A stretch of DNA of 64,000 bases from NCBI GenBank assembly GCA_029210175.1, contig JARGPL010000032.1, forward strand, positions 147,772 to 211,771, given 5' to 3'. Below, piece after piece: positions 1-10,219 of the stretch. Numbering within the stretch: position 1 is the first letter of the stretch; every line of letters starts with the position of its first letter. The notes under the pieces are model-generated. The model saw only the letters and a list, made by a program, of their open reading frames with translations, had not been told where the DNA came from and did not search any database. Source of the stretch: Minwuia sp. Lineage in GTDB: Bacteria; Pseudomonadota; Alphaproteobacteria; Minwuiales; Minwuiaceae. The translations under genes and the position numbers were made by a program.

Positions 1-750
1 GTCGACCATCTTCCCGCCGCCGATCGGATCGAAGCCGTAGAAGGCGTCTGTTTCGTCGATCGCGGAACGCAGCTGCTGCATGAACTCATCATCCGATGAA
101 TTGACGACATGCGTCGAACCAATCTGCTTGAGCATTTCGACCTGGTCGTCCTTGCGCACGATATTGACCAGCCCGAGGCCGTCTTCCTGGCAGATGCGGG
201 TCAGCATCAGGCCCAGGTTGGAGGCCCCGACCGTGTGCAGGATCGCATTCCGCTTGTCCATCTTCGCATTCTCGACGAACCCCAGCGCGGTCATGGGATT
301 GACGAAGGCGCTGGCCCCGTCCTCGGCTGTATGGTCACCCAGCGGCAGGCACATGGCGGCATCGGCGATGCAATACTGGCTGTAGGCATTGCCCGGCACA
401 CAGGCGACGCGCTGTCCCATCAGCGCCCTGGCCATGTCACTGTCGCCCACGGCGACAACCGTACCCGCACCTTCGTTGCCGGCGGGAAGCTTCAGCCCGT
501 GACGGGCCTTCGATCCGGTGTTGAACGGCTCGGGCATGGTGGCGACGTACTTGCCGGACGAATATTCGGCGTTATCGAGATCGGCCGCGCCGGTCAGGAT
601 GGCCAGGTCCGACGGATTGATCGGCGCCGCCTCCATCTTCACCAGCACCTTGTTCCCGGTGGGATCGGGAAAGCTCACGTTCTCGATTGCCACGGTGAGC
701 GTGCCATTGCTCTCCAGCGTGGTGAAAAGCTGCTTGCCGGTGGTGCTCAT
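1..750 (-). CDS. MDR-family zinc-binding dehydrogenase / quinone oxidoreductase (3' end outside window)
   Basis: The minus strand reads without a stop from an ATG at 748-750 to the window edge, giving 250 codons. The start MSTTGKQLFTTLES is preceded by GGAG at a spacing of about 8. It carries medium-chain dehydrogenase features: an N-terminal GroES-like part with AAPINPSD near residue 40, a NEGAGTV segment near residue 90, and a Rossmann start around HTVGASNLGLM near residue 175. Family members are NAD(P)H-dependent quinone or enoyl reductases or alcohol dehydrogenases; substrate cannot be read. No zinc ligand set is obvious, which favours the quinone oxidoreductase side. The C-terminal third lies beyond position 1. 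Confidence 0.85.
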   Translation of the reverse strand, partial: MSTTGKQLFTTLESNGTLTVAIENVSFPDPTGNKVLVKMEAAPINPSDLAILTGAADLDNAEYSSGKYVATMPEPFNTGSKARHGLKLPAGNEGAGTVVAVGDSDMARALMGQRVACVPGNAYSQYCIADAAMCLPLGDHTAEDGASAFVNPMTALGFVENAKMDKRNAILHTVGASNLGLMLTRICQEDGLGLVNIVRKDDQVEMLKQIGSTHVVNSSDDEFMQQLRSAIDETDAFYGFDPIGGGKMVD

Positions 751-1349
751 GTCGGTGTCTCCATGTCAGGGATTCGGAATGGGGTGTTCAGTCAGGGTCT
801 GGACCTTGGCACGGAAAGCTTGAATGGGCATTGTCAGACCAAATTCCGAGGTCGCTTTGAACAGCCTTCCGTAGGTTAATTTCATGCGCAACCCATTCCG
901 GTGTTTCAGCCGGACCTTTCCGGAATAGTGCGCTCCGGATACCCTGCTTCCCGAGCTGTTTCCCACCTGCTGGACAGAATTGACCATACGTTCAGCACTC
1001 GGCAGCGTCATCGCCGCGGTGGATGCGGGCTACCGGACCGTGACGGACAGCCGGCGAAGGTCTCGGAAACGCGAGAATGGCCCGGAAACCCATCTTGGGC
1101 TCTGAACCTCAGATCGCGATCGCAAGCGTTGGTCCCCGGGCTCACCCTGCCTCCGCAACCAAAACCACGTGCAGGAGGTCTTGTTCCGCAGGGATGGAAG
1201 CCCTTTTGCGTTTTCGGGCATGGCCTGTTGTCCGTGCCAACCTGACATCGCGCGCGTGAAGCTGCTGCTTGTGTTCCCTATGGTGTCTGTCTAACCAGCC
1301 AGATGCCGGGCGCGACGCAGCACCGGTTCATGCGAAGAGGATCTGCAGT
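751..1349. other. Intergenic stretch without a convincing gene
   Basis: About 600 bases between the leftward dehydrogenase and the rightward TRIC gene. Several open frames of 60-110 codons exist on both strands, but none shows a recognisable family, a good ribosome site or consistent codon use. A short GC-rich palindromic run (GATCGCGATCGC, near 1113) is visible. Presumably it carries divergent promoters; none could be placed confidently. Confidence 0.5.
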
Positions 1350-2012
1350 TTGGAATTCGCCGGAAAATTTCCGCTCCTGTTCGGTGCCGACATGCTGGCC
1401 GCCGTTGCCTTCGCGGTCACAGGTGCGCTGGTCGCCTCTCGCAAGGGTCTGGATATCCTGGGTTTCATGTGGCTGGCCATCCTGACCGGGGTGGGCGGCG
1501 GCACGTTGCGGGATCTCGTGCTCGACGTCCCGGTCTTCTGGGTTGTCGAACCGGCACACGTCGTGGCCTGCCTGCTGACAGCCGTTGTCATGTTCTATGT
1601 CGCCCCGAAGGTCGAGTCGCGTTATCGGCTCGTGTTGTGGTTTGACGCCCTGGGGCTGGCGTTCGTGACCGTTGCCGGAACGGTCAAGGGGCTCGACCAT
1701 GGGGCCGGGCCGCTGATCGCGGTCGTCATGGGGGTTGTCACGGCCTCTTTCGGCGGGATCGTGCGCGATGTTGTCGGCAACGAGCAGTCCGTGATCCTGC
1801 GCCGCGAGATCTACGTGTTGGCCGCGCTGTTGGGCGGGTCGACCTATGTCATCCTGTCGACGCTGGTTCTGGATCGGATAGAAGCGGCGGTTTGCGCCTT
1901 TGTGGTCACCTTCGTCGTACGCGGTCTGGCGATCGTGTTCGGTTGGTCGATGCCGAGCTATTACCGCGAACCGCGCCCGATCGACGATCCGACGCGCCGG
2001 GACAGGAAATGA
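1350..2012 (+). CDS. TRIC/YicG-family (UPF0126) membrane protein
   Basis: A 220-residue protein with about seven hydrophobic segments. It has the duplicated UPF0126 layout: each half carries a glycine-rich motif followed by Arg-Asp, GVGGGTLRDL near residue 45 and SFGGIVRDV near residue 130. Prokaryotic relatives of trimeric intracellular cation channels conduct K+ or Na+; E. coli YicG is in this family, and a related branch has been linked to glycine. The TTG at 1350 is chosen because GAAGAGG lies nine bases upstream and the protein then begins just before the first membrane segment. ATG at 1269 in the same frame lacks a ribosome site and adds 27 unlike residues. It appears to stand alone. 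Confidence 0.8.
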   Translation: MEFAGKFPLLFGADMLAAVAFAVTGALVASRKGLDILGFMWLAILTGVGGGTLRDLVLDVPVFWVVEPAHVVACLLTAVVMFYVAPKVESRYRLVLWFDALGLAFVTVAGTVKGLDHGAGPLIAVVMGVVTASFGGIVRDVVGNEQSVILRREIYVLAALLGGSTYVILSTLVLDRIEAAVCAFVVTFVVRGLAIVFGWSMPSYYREPRPIDDPTRRDRK

Positions 2013-2134
2013 AGCTTCCGGATCGGGTGTCACATTCCCGGACATCGCGGGGGCAGGGTGAGTCCAGGTTCAAGGGGCCGCGCACACATCCGATCAGACA
2101 GTCGTCGCGGCAGTTGAGTCCAGAGATATATGAA

Positions 2135-2149
2135 TTAGAATTATTATAA
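2135..2149 (+). promoter_or_regulatory. PerR-like operator upstream of katG
   Basis: The 15-mer TTAGAATTATTATAA matches the PerR box TTATAATNATTATAA at every defined position except one. It ends five bases before a -35-like TTGACG (2154-2159), followed at 17 bases by TATCTC (2177-2182). This is a strikingly AT-rich island in GC-rich surroundings. Fur-family peroxide sensors (PerR or Irr) control catalase genes in other bacteria; the match here is seen, the regulation is inferred. Confidence 0.65.
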
Positions 2150-2153
2150 TCTA

Positions 2154-4385
<2,232 letters not shown>

Positions 4386-4423
4386 TCGAACCTGCCGATC
4401 TGCCTGGCAATGGCACGACAGGA

Positions 4424-4460
4424 AAAGCCGTCAACTCGGATGAGTTGACGGCTTTCTTGT
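4424..4460 (+). terminator. Rho-independent terminator after katG
   Basis: A perfect 14-bp stem pairs 4424-4437 with 4442-4455 around the loop GGAT, followed by a short T-rich tail. It starts about 40 bases past the katG stop. As the left arm begins with AAA and the right arm ends with TTT, it could also serve the convergent ompW gene. Confidence 0.85.
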
Positions 4461-4490
4461 TCCGGTCCGCATGCACGGCATCGTCGCCGA

Positions 4491-5171
4491 TCAGAACAGG
4501 CTGAACCGATAGCCGATGCCGACACCGACGATCACGGGATTGATGTCGAGTGTGGTCCGTTGCACGCCGATGTTGGCGGTACGCAGGGTGACGTCGGTGC
4601 TGATGCGGACGTATTTCACATCCACATTGAAGAAAAGGTTCTCCGAGATCCGATAGTCGAGGCCCGCCTGCACGGCCAGTCCGATGGAGTCATCCGCTTC
4701 CACCTTGGTCGCGCCGACAGCGTTGATCAGAGACCCGTCCGCGTCCTCACCATAGAACATGGTGTAGTTCAGGCCCGCGCCGACGTAGGGCTGAAAGTTG
4801 CCCCCCGGATTGAAGTGGTACTGCAGCGTCAAGGTCGGCGGCAGCAACCACGCACTCGCCGCATTGCCCAGGTTGGCGATGCCGCCCTGACCCTTGATCT
4901 GATGGCGTGATGTGGCAAGGATCAGTTCCGCCGCAATGCTGTCGGAGAAGAAATAGGTGAAATCGAGTTCCGGTACGACGGCATTTCCTGCGCGCAGGCT
5001 CGATGTGCCGAGCGTTGGCTGAATTCCGTTGGAATCAGCCGTGGGCAGGACCGCAATGCCCCTGACACGAACGCCCAGATCACCCGCTTCCGCATGCACG
5101 CTTTTCGCAAGCAAAGAGACGCCGGCAGCCAACGCTGTAACCAGCAAGAAAACAGCAAGAACTTGTCTCAT
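4491..5171 (-). CDS. ompW: OmpW-family outer membrane protein
   Basis: A 226-residue protein with an N-terminal signal peptide (MRQVLAVFLLVTALAAGVSL, cleavage after HA near residue 27). Alternating strands typical of an eight-stranded barrel follow, ending in the aromatic residue F (YRFSLF), the usual Bam recognition end. OmpW proteins form a narrow hydrophobic channel for small molecules in the outer membrane. The FQPYVGAGLNYTMFY segment is characteristic of the family. The start at 5171 is preferred over an ATG at 5213 because GGTGAAGG precedes it and the signal peptide then begins correctly. An FNR-type site lies about 80 bases upstream, which agrees with oxygen control known for ompW elsewhere. 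Confidence 0.88.
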   Translation of the reverse strand: MRQVLAVFLLVTALAAGVSLLAKSVHAEAGDLGVRVRGIAVLPTADSNGIQPTLGTSSLRAGNAVVPELDFTYFFSDSIAAELILATSRHQIKGQGGIANLGNAASAWLLPPTLTLQYHFNPGGNFQPYVGAGLNYTMFYGEDADGSLINAVGATKVEADDSIGLAVQAGLDYRISENLFFNVDVKYVRISTDVTLRTANIGVQRTTLDINPVIVGVGIGYRFSLF

Positions 5172-5246
5172 GACACCTTCACCCCACCCCATATCCAGGT
5201 TGCGTAATCCCAAGTGTCACTTTTCCGGATAGATAGATAAAAGTAA

Positions 5247-5260
5247 TTGATGTGGATCAA
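5247..5260 (-). promoter_or_regulatory. FNR/FixK-type operator upstream of ompW
   Basis: TTGAT-GTGG-ATCAA is a perfect match to the FNR/Anr/FixK consensus TTGAT-N4-ATCAA. It lies 76-89 bases before the ompW start. A run reading TATCTATCTATCC on the minus strand between it and the gene could hold the -10. E. coli ompW is known to be FNR-controlled. Confidence 0.7.
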
Positions 5261-5341
5261 AATTCCGAAACATCTTAACGAAATGCTCCTTTCACGCTTC
5301 GGTCGGCGCTGGTGTGAAGGGGCCGTCAGTGCCTGAATGCG

Positions 5342-6242
5342 ATGATCAGGCGTTCAGCGTTGTCGTCACGGTACGGCTGTGTCATGCCTCGGCGACGGAC
5401 GGATCGATCAGACGACAACGGTGATCGAGGCATCTTCGGGCAGCACGGCGGTGTCGGAGGCCTATTTCGCGCAGATGCTCGGGCTGCCGTTTGTCGCGGT
5501 CATGCCGCGCAGCACGGCACAGAGCAAGATCGACATGATCGAACTCTACAGGGGACAGACCCACTTCGTGGACAGTGCGCCGGAGATGCATGATGCGGCA
5601 GTGAAACTGTCAGCCGACACCGGCGGCTACTTCATGGACCAGTTCACCTATGCCGAGCGGGCGACGGACTGGCGCGGCAACAACAATATTGCCGAAAGCA
5701 TCTTTTCCCAGATGGCGCAGGAACCGTTCCCGGTGCCCCACACACTGGTCATGAGCGCAGGCACGGGCGGCACCTCGGCGACCCTGGGTCGCTATATCCG
5801 CTACAAGGGCCATGACACCCGGCTGATGGTGGTCGATCCGGAAAATTCGGTGTTCTACGACAGTTACATGACCCGTGACCCGCACCTGACCGGCACGCAT
5901 TCCAACCGGATCGAGGGGATTGGCCGCCCCAGGGTGGAGAAATCGTTCCAGCCCGGTGTCATCGACCGGATGATGCAGGTGCCGGACGGTGCCAGCGTTG
6001 CGACCATCCTGTGGCTCGAGAAGCTGATCGGGCGAAAGGCTGGTGGCTCGACCGGGACCAATCTCTGGGGAGCCTTGCAAGTGGCCGGGGAAATGGTGCG
6101 GGATGGCCAGCAGGGCTCCATCGTGACGCTGATGTGCGACAGCGGAGAGCGCTACCTGCACACCTATTATGATCCCGCCTGGGTCAGCCGTGTACTGGGG
6201 GACATATCCCCCTGGTCGGAGCGGCTGGAAAGCTGGCTCTGA
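5342..6242 (+). pseudogene. 5'-decayed PLP-dependent cysteine synthase-like / L-cysteine desulfhydrase (Cds1-type) remnant
   Basis: From about 5412 the frame reads a well-conserved fold-type II PLP enzyme: ASSGSTA substrate loop, SAGTGGTSAT phosphate loop, GGSTGTNLWGA and CDSGERYL near the end. The usual N-terminal 90 or so residues, including the PLP-binding lysine motif (GSxKxR), are missing. Upstream, the frame beginning at 5342 (RSAL then YGC) resembles the helix expected before VIEASSGSTA, and a one-base shift near 5385 would join them. No ribosome site supports translation from 5379. It is probably inactive, though a truncated product cannot be excluded. Confidence 0.7.
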
Positions 6243-6809
6243 TCACTGTTCGGCGCGGTCGAGCAGCCGCGCAACCAGTTCACAGAGTTTCGCAGTGGCG
6301 ATCTCTGGTGGCCCGGAATTGTCCAGATAGACAACATCGTCACCGGTCGCTGCAAGCGTCCGTGCGCGGTGCAGACGGCCCTGAATCTCTTCCGCGGTTT
6401 CCCGTCCCCGGGCCATGAGGCGACGCGCCAGTTCGGCCTCATCGACGGTGATGGCCACCACCTTCAGTCGCGGGAATGCGGCCCGGATGGCGGGCAGGGC
6501 CTGACGTGAGCCGTTCGCGATACCGACGTTGCCAGCCGCCAGATGGTCGTGGATGTCGGCAGGCAGGCCATATTTCAGACCATTGGCATCCCACGTCACG
6601 GCGAACGCACCATTCAGGGCAGCTTCCTCGAATTCCACGACGCTCATGCTGGCGTGGTCTTCCGCGTTCGGGTCCGCCTTTCTGGTGACGGTGCGCTGGA
6701 CGAACCGCACGGCACCATCGCCGCGGAACCGGTCCCGCAATCCATCGATCAGCGTATCCTTGCCGGCGCCGCTGGGGCCGACGATGACCAGCAGCGTACC
6801 GTCAGACAA
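6243..6809 (-). CDS. phnN: Ribose 1,5-bisphosphokinase PhnN
   Basis: A 188-residue guanylate-kinase-like protein that phosphorylates ribose 1,5-bisphosphate to PRPP, the last step after C-P lyase. The Walker A motif GPSGAGKDTL is near residue 10, and ARGRETAEEIQGRL resembles the lid region. The start is taken as TTG at 6807-6809 with GGCAGGG eight bases upstream. It overlaps the phnM stop by eight bases (TTGTCTGA). An upstream in-frame extension to 6914 would lie wholly inside phnM and adds unlike sequence. It is the last gene of the leftward phn operon. Confidence 0.9.
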   Translation of the reverse strand: MSDGTLLVIVGPSGAGKDTLIDGLRDRFRGDGAVRFVQRTVTRKADPNAEDHASMSVVEFEEAALNGAFAVTWDANGLKYGLPADIHDHLAAGNVGIANGSRQALPAIRAAFPRLKVVAITVDEAELARRLMARGRETAEEIQGRLHRARTLAATGDDVVYLDNSGPPEIATAKLCELVARLLDRAEQ

Positions 6810-7944
6810 CGCGCTGACCCTGCCGCCAGACGGTGCGCACGATGGGCACGCCGCGGTCCTGTCGGATGTGCGCCAGATCGGCACGCTTGCCGGGTGCGAT
6901 GACGCCCCGGTCATCCAGTCCGACGGCCTCTGCCGGCCGCAGCGTCGCCATGCCCACGGCGTCGGGCAGGGAAATGCTGTCCACGGTCTCGGCCAGCTGG
7001 AACGTGGCCTGAATCAGACTGAACGGGATGTAGTCGGATGAGAGAATGTCCAGCAGTCCCAGTTCCGCGAGATGGCTTGCCGCGATGTTGCCGGAATGTG
7101 ACCCGCCACGCACCACGTTTGGGGCGCCCATCAGCACGGCCATGCCGCGTTCATGCGAAGCACGGGCGGCGGCTTCTGTGGTGGGGAACTCGGCCACACG
7201 CACGCCATTGTCTTCTGCCTCATCCACGTGGGCATCGGTGGCGTCGTCATGGCTGGCCAGGACGATGCCCCGCTGCCGGGCGATTTCCGCAATGGCGGTG
7301 CGGTGGCGGTCGGAATTGGCCTTCGATTGTCCGATGCGCATCTCGCAGAAAGCCGCGAACTGCGTGTCCGTCATCTTCAGCTTGCCCTGATAGTAGACCT
7401 TGTAGGCGTCCAGGTTTGCGAACTGGCGCTGCCCCGGGGCATGGTCCATCAGGGATGCCAGCCTGACGCCATCCTTGCCCCCCAGGCGGTCAAAGGCTTC
7501 CAGACAATCCGGCGACGACACCTCGCAGCGCAGATGCAGGTAATGGTCGGCCCGCAAGCGCCCCGTGGCCATGCCATCGTGAATGGCCTCCGCCAGCACC
7601 ACCATGTCGTCCGTCACCAGATCATGGTCACCGTCCGTATTGCCGACGCGCAGCGCATCGAACACGGTCGTGATGGCCGAACTGGCGATCTGCGCGTCGT
7701 GTGCCTGAACGGCAGCAAAGGGGTTCCAGCGCACTTTCGGGCGCGGCGCATAGTGCCCTTCCAGATGGTCGGTATGCAGTTCGATCAGGCCGGGCAGCAG
7801 ATAGTCTCCGCCCATATCCTCCCCCGCCCCCTGAATGTCGCTGCCGACATCAGCGATCAGGCCGTCACGGATCAGCACGGCGCCGGCGATGACCTCATCC
7901 GCCAGCACGATCCGGGCGTTCTTCAACACGGTCTCATTGGTCAT
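6802..7944 (-). CDS. phnM: Alpha-D-ribose 1-methylphosphonate 5-triphosphate diphosphatase PhnM
   Basis: An amidohydrolase-fold protein of 380 residues. PhnM removes pyrophosphate from the triphosphate made by PhnGHIL, giving the PhnJ substrate. It shows the metal-binding ELHTDHLEGHY segment near residue 56, the DHAPGQRQF segment near residue 170, and SHDDATDAHV near residue 235, all typical of PhnM. It follows the DUF1045 gene with a one-base gap and overlaps phnN by eight bases, so translation is likely coupled. Confidence 0.95.
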   Translation of the reverse strand: MTNETVLKNARIVLADEVIAGAVLIRDGLIADVGSDIQGAGEDMGGDYLLPGLIELHTDHLEGHYAPRPKVRWNPFAAVQAHDAQIASSAITTVFDALRVGNTDGDHDLVTDDMVVLAEAIHDGMATGRLRADHYLHLRCEVSSPDCLEAFDRLGGKDGVRLASLMDHAPGQRQFANLDAYKVYYQGKLKMTDTQFAAFCEMRIGQSKANSDRHRTAIAEIARQRGIVLASHDDATDAHVDEAEDNGVRVAEFPTTEAAARASHERGMAVLMGAPNVVRGGSHSGNIAASHLAELGLLDILSSDYIPFSLIQATFQLAETVDSISLPDAVGMATLRPAEAVGLDDRGVIAPGKRADLAHIRQDRGVPIVRTVWRQGQRVV

Positions 7945-7945
7945 G

Positions 7946-8656
7946 TCAGGCGCTCATCCGTTCGTTCAAGGTCGCAAGGGGACAGTAATGCCGCACCAGG
8001 AAAGGCGCACCCGGTTCCGCCTCTGTCATCAGCGACAGGCTGCCGAAATGCAGGGGCTGGCCTATCACCGGGGCGAACCATTCGTCCAGCGCGGCCTGCA
8101 CGGTCGCCTGATCCGAATGAGGCACGGGGCCGCTCAGCGTCATGTGAAACCGGAAGGTATCCAGCACATGCGGATAGCCCCAGCGATGGAGGTTGCGCAA
8201 CTGTGCCACGGAAAGCCGGTCCGGCTGCCGTCGCGCCAATTCCGCATCGCTCAATGGTGCGCGAAACCGCTCGAACGCCATCACCGTCTTGCAGGCCAGG
8301 GCTTCGATCTCCGGTGCCGGGCGGGCGGGCACCAGGGCGAAGAACGGCCCGATGCGATCGATCTTCAGGCAGGGCACGACAAAGCTGGCCTCCCGCGAAC
8401 AGAATGTGCGGAAGGCTTCTTCCAGTGCGGTTTCAGTGGTGTCGCGTGCCAGACGAAAAGGGGCTTTCATGGTGGCGTGAAAGCCGTATCGCCGGGCGGC
8501 GGCAGTATGAAATGCAACATCCTCCGCTGTCAGGCGTCCGACAGGCGCGCCTGGCAGACTGTCGCCGGTATGCGGGTCGCGCCCCAGCCATCGCGCGGCG
8601 GTCTGGCCGAGCGGGTCGCCGGGTGGCGGCACGAAATAGATGGCAAAGCGCATCAC
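7946..8656 (-). CDS. DUF1045 phosphonate-operon protein, 2H phosphoesterase-like
   Basis: A 236-residue protein of the DUF1045 family found in many C-P lyase operons. Two H-x-T motifs, HATMKAPF near residue 60 and FHMTLSGPV near residue 170, are the paired catalytic signatures of the 2H phosphoesterase superfamily, which acts on cyclic phosphodiesters. Its place between phnL and phnM and the lack of phnP here suggest it could open the 5-phosphoribosyl 1,2-cyclic phosphate produced by PhnJ. That role is inference; family members are uncharacterised as far as I know. Confidence 0.85.
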   Translation of the reverse strand: MMRFAIYFVPPPGDPLGQTAARWLGRDPHTGDSLPGAPVGRLTAEDVAFHTAAARRYGFHATMKAPFRLARDTTETALEEAFRTFCSREASFVVPCLKIDRIGPFFALVPARPAPEIEALACKTVMAFERFRAPLSDAELARRQPDRLSVAQLRNLHRWGYPHVLDTFRFHMTLSGPVPHSDQATVQAALDEWFAPVIGQPLHFGSLSLMTEAEPGAPFLVRHYCPLATLNERMSA

Positions 8657-8715
8657 ACTCTCCTTGCATCACTGCCATGGCATGGTCGAACACCGTGACA
8701 GCCATATGACCCTTG

Positions 8716-9423
8716 TCAGGCCGCCAGCGGACTTTCCGCGAACTGGCTGACATCGATCACGCGGTCTGCCACCGCGTCGCGCACGTCGGCATCGTGGAAG
8801 ATACCCAGCAACGCGGTGCCTGCCTGCTTCTTTTCGGCGATCATGGCGACAACCACCTCACGGTTCCTCTGGTCCAGCGATGCCGTCGGTTCATCCAGCA
8901 ACAGGATCGGCAGATCGGGCAGGAAGCCACGGGCGATGTTCACCCGCTGCTGCTCACCGCCCGAGAATGTCGCGGGCGGCAGGGACCAGAGCCGCTCCGG
9001 CAGGTTGAGGCGGGCAAACAGACTTGCGGTCCGGTCCCGCGCTGCATCGGCATCGACCCCGGCACGGATCAGCGGTTCCGCCGCCACATCCAGTGCTGAA
9101 ACGCGCGGAATGGCACGCAGGAACTGGCTGACATAGCCAATGGTCCGGCGGCGGACCTGCAGCACGGTGCGTGGGTCGGCAACGGCCAGATCGACCTGAC
9201 TGCCATCATGCATCACCAGGATCTCGCCGCGGGCGACACCGTAGTTGCCATGGACCATCTTCAGGATGGAGCTCTTGCCCGCCCCGGATGCGCCCCCCAG
9301 CACGACACATTCGCCGCCACCGACATGAAAGCTGACGCCGGCCACGACAGGCAGGGTAATGCCGTCACGCAGGTGCAGGGTGAAGGACTTGGCCACGTCG
9401 TCGAGGATGAGTTTGTGAGGCAT
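8716..9423 (-). CDS. phnL: C-P lyase ABC-type ATPase subunit PhnL
   Basis: A 235-residue ABC ATPase without membrane partner, required with PhnG, H and I for forming ribose 1-phosphonate 5-triphosphate. Walker A is GGASGAGKSSI near residue 40, the signature is FSGGEQQRVNIARG, and Walker B is LPILLLDEPTASLD. The C-terminus SQFAESPLAA is short. It starts four bases after the phnK stop. A gap of about 60 bases separates its end from the DUF1045 gene. Confidence 0.95.
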   Translation of the reverse strand: MPHKLILDDVAKSFTLHLRDGITLPVVAGVSFHVGGGECVVLGGASGAGKSSILKMVHGNYGVARGEILVMHDGSQVDLAVADPRTVLQVRRRTIGYVSQFLRAIPRVSALDVAAEPLIRAGVDADAARDRTASLFARLNLPERLWSLPPATFSGGEQQRVNIARGFLPDLPILLLDEPTASLDQRNREVVVAMIAEKKQAGTALLGIFHDADVRDAVADRVIDVSQFAESPLAA

Positions 9424-9427
9424 CGGA

Positions 9428-10219
9428 TCAAACCTGCAGGATCGAGGAGACGAGAAGCTGCGTGTAGGGCGCCTGCGGGTCGTCCAGCACCCGGTCGGTC
9501 AGGCCGGTCTCGATGACCCGCCCGTCCTTCATTACCATCATGCGTTGCGACAGCAGCCGTGCCACAGCCAGGTCGTGGGTGACGACGATGGCGGACAGCC
9601 CCAGGTCGTCCACCAGCCCGCGCAACAGGTCGAGCAATCGCGCCTGCACCGAAACATCCAGCCCGCCCGTCGGCTCATCCATGAAGACAAGCCTGGGGCC
9701 GGTGACGAGGTTGCGGGCGATCTGCAGCCGCTGGCGCATGCCGCCGGAGAACGTGCCGGGGCGGTCGTCGATACGGTCGTCATCGATCTCGACGCGTCCG
9801 AGCCAGTCCATCGCGGCCTCCCGTATCTGGCCATAGTGCCGCTGCCCCACGGCCATCAGCCGCTCCCCCACATTGGCCCCGGCGGAAACATTCATCCGCA
9901 GGCCGTCCGCCGGGTTCTGGTGCACGAAGCCCCAGTCCGTGCGCATCAGGAACCGGCGCTCCGCCTCCGACAGGGCATGCAGGTCCTGCATCCGGCCATC
10001 GCGCATCTGATAACCGACGGTGCCTGACGACCGTTCCAGTCGGGCCGAGACGCAGTCGAGCAAGGTGGTCTTGCCAGATCCGGATTCGCCGACAACGGCC
10101 AGCACCTCGCCGGGATGGAGATCGAAGCTGACATCGCGGCAGCCAACACGATTGCCATACATGTGCGTCAGGTCGCGGACAGTCATCAGGGGATGATCGG
10201 CATTCATGCAGACGCTCAT
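9428..10219 (-). CDS. phnK: C-P lyase ABC-type ATPase subunit PhnK
   Basis: A 263-residue ABC ATPase that binds the PhnGHIJ core in E. coli. Walker A is GESGSGKTTLL, the signature is FSGGMRQRLQIARN, and Walker B is LVFMDEPTGGLD. The start ATG at 10217-10219 overlaps the phnJ stop (ATGA), so it is preferred over an in-frame start at 10264. Sequence resembles oligopeptide-transport ATPases, as expected for PhnK. Confidence 0.95.
   Translation of the reverse strand: MSVCMNADHPLMTVRDLTHMYGNRVGCRDVSFDLHPGEVLAVVGESGSGKTTLLDCVSARLERSSGTVGYQMRDGRMQDLHALSEAERRFLMRTDWGFVHQNPADGLRMNVSAGANVGERLMAVGQRHYGQIREAAMDWLGRVEIDDDRIDDRPGTFSGGMRQRLQIARNLVTGPRLVFMDEPTGGLDVSVQARLLDLLRGLVDDLGLSAIVVTHDLAVARLLSQRMMVMKDGRVIETGLTDRVLDDPQAPYTQLLVSSILQV

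Noticed and set aside
901..1259. Several open frames of 60-114 codons in the 751-1349 gap
   Set aside because: No ribosome site, unusual Arg/Pro-rich content, and mutually overlapping on both strands.
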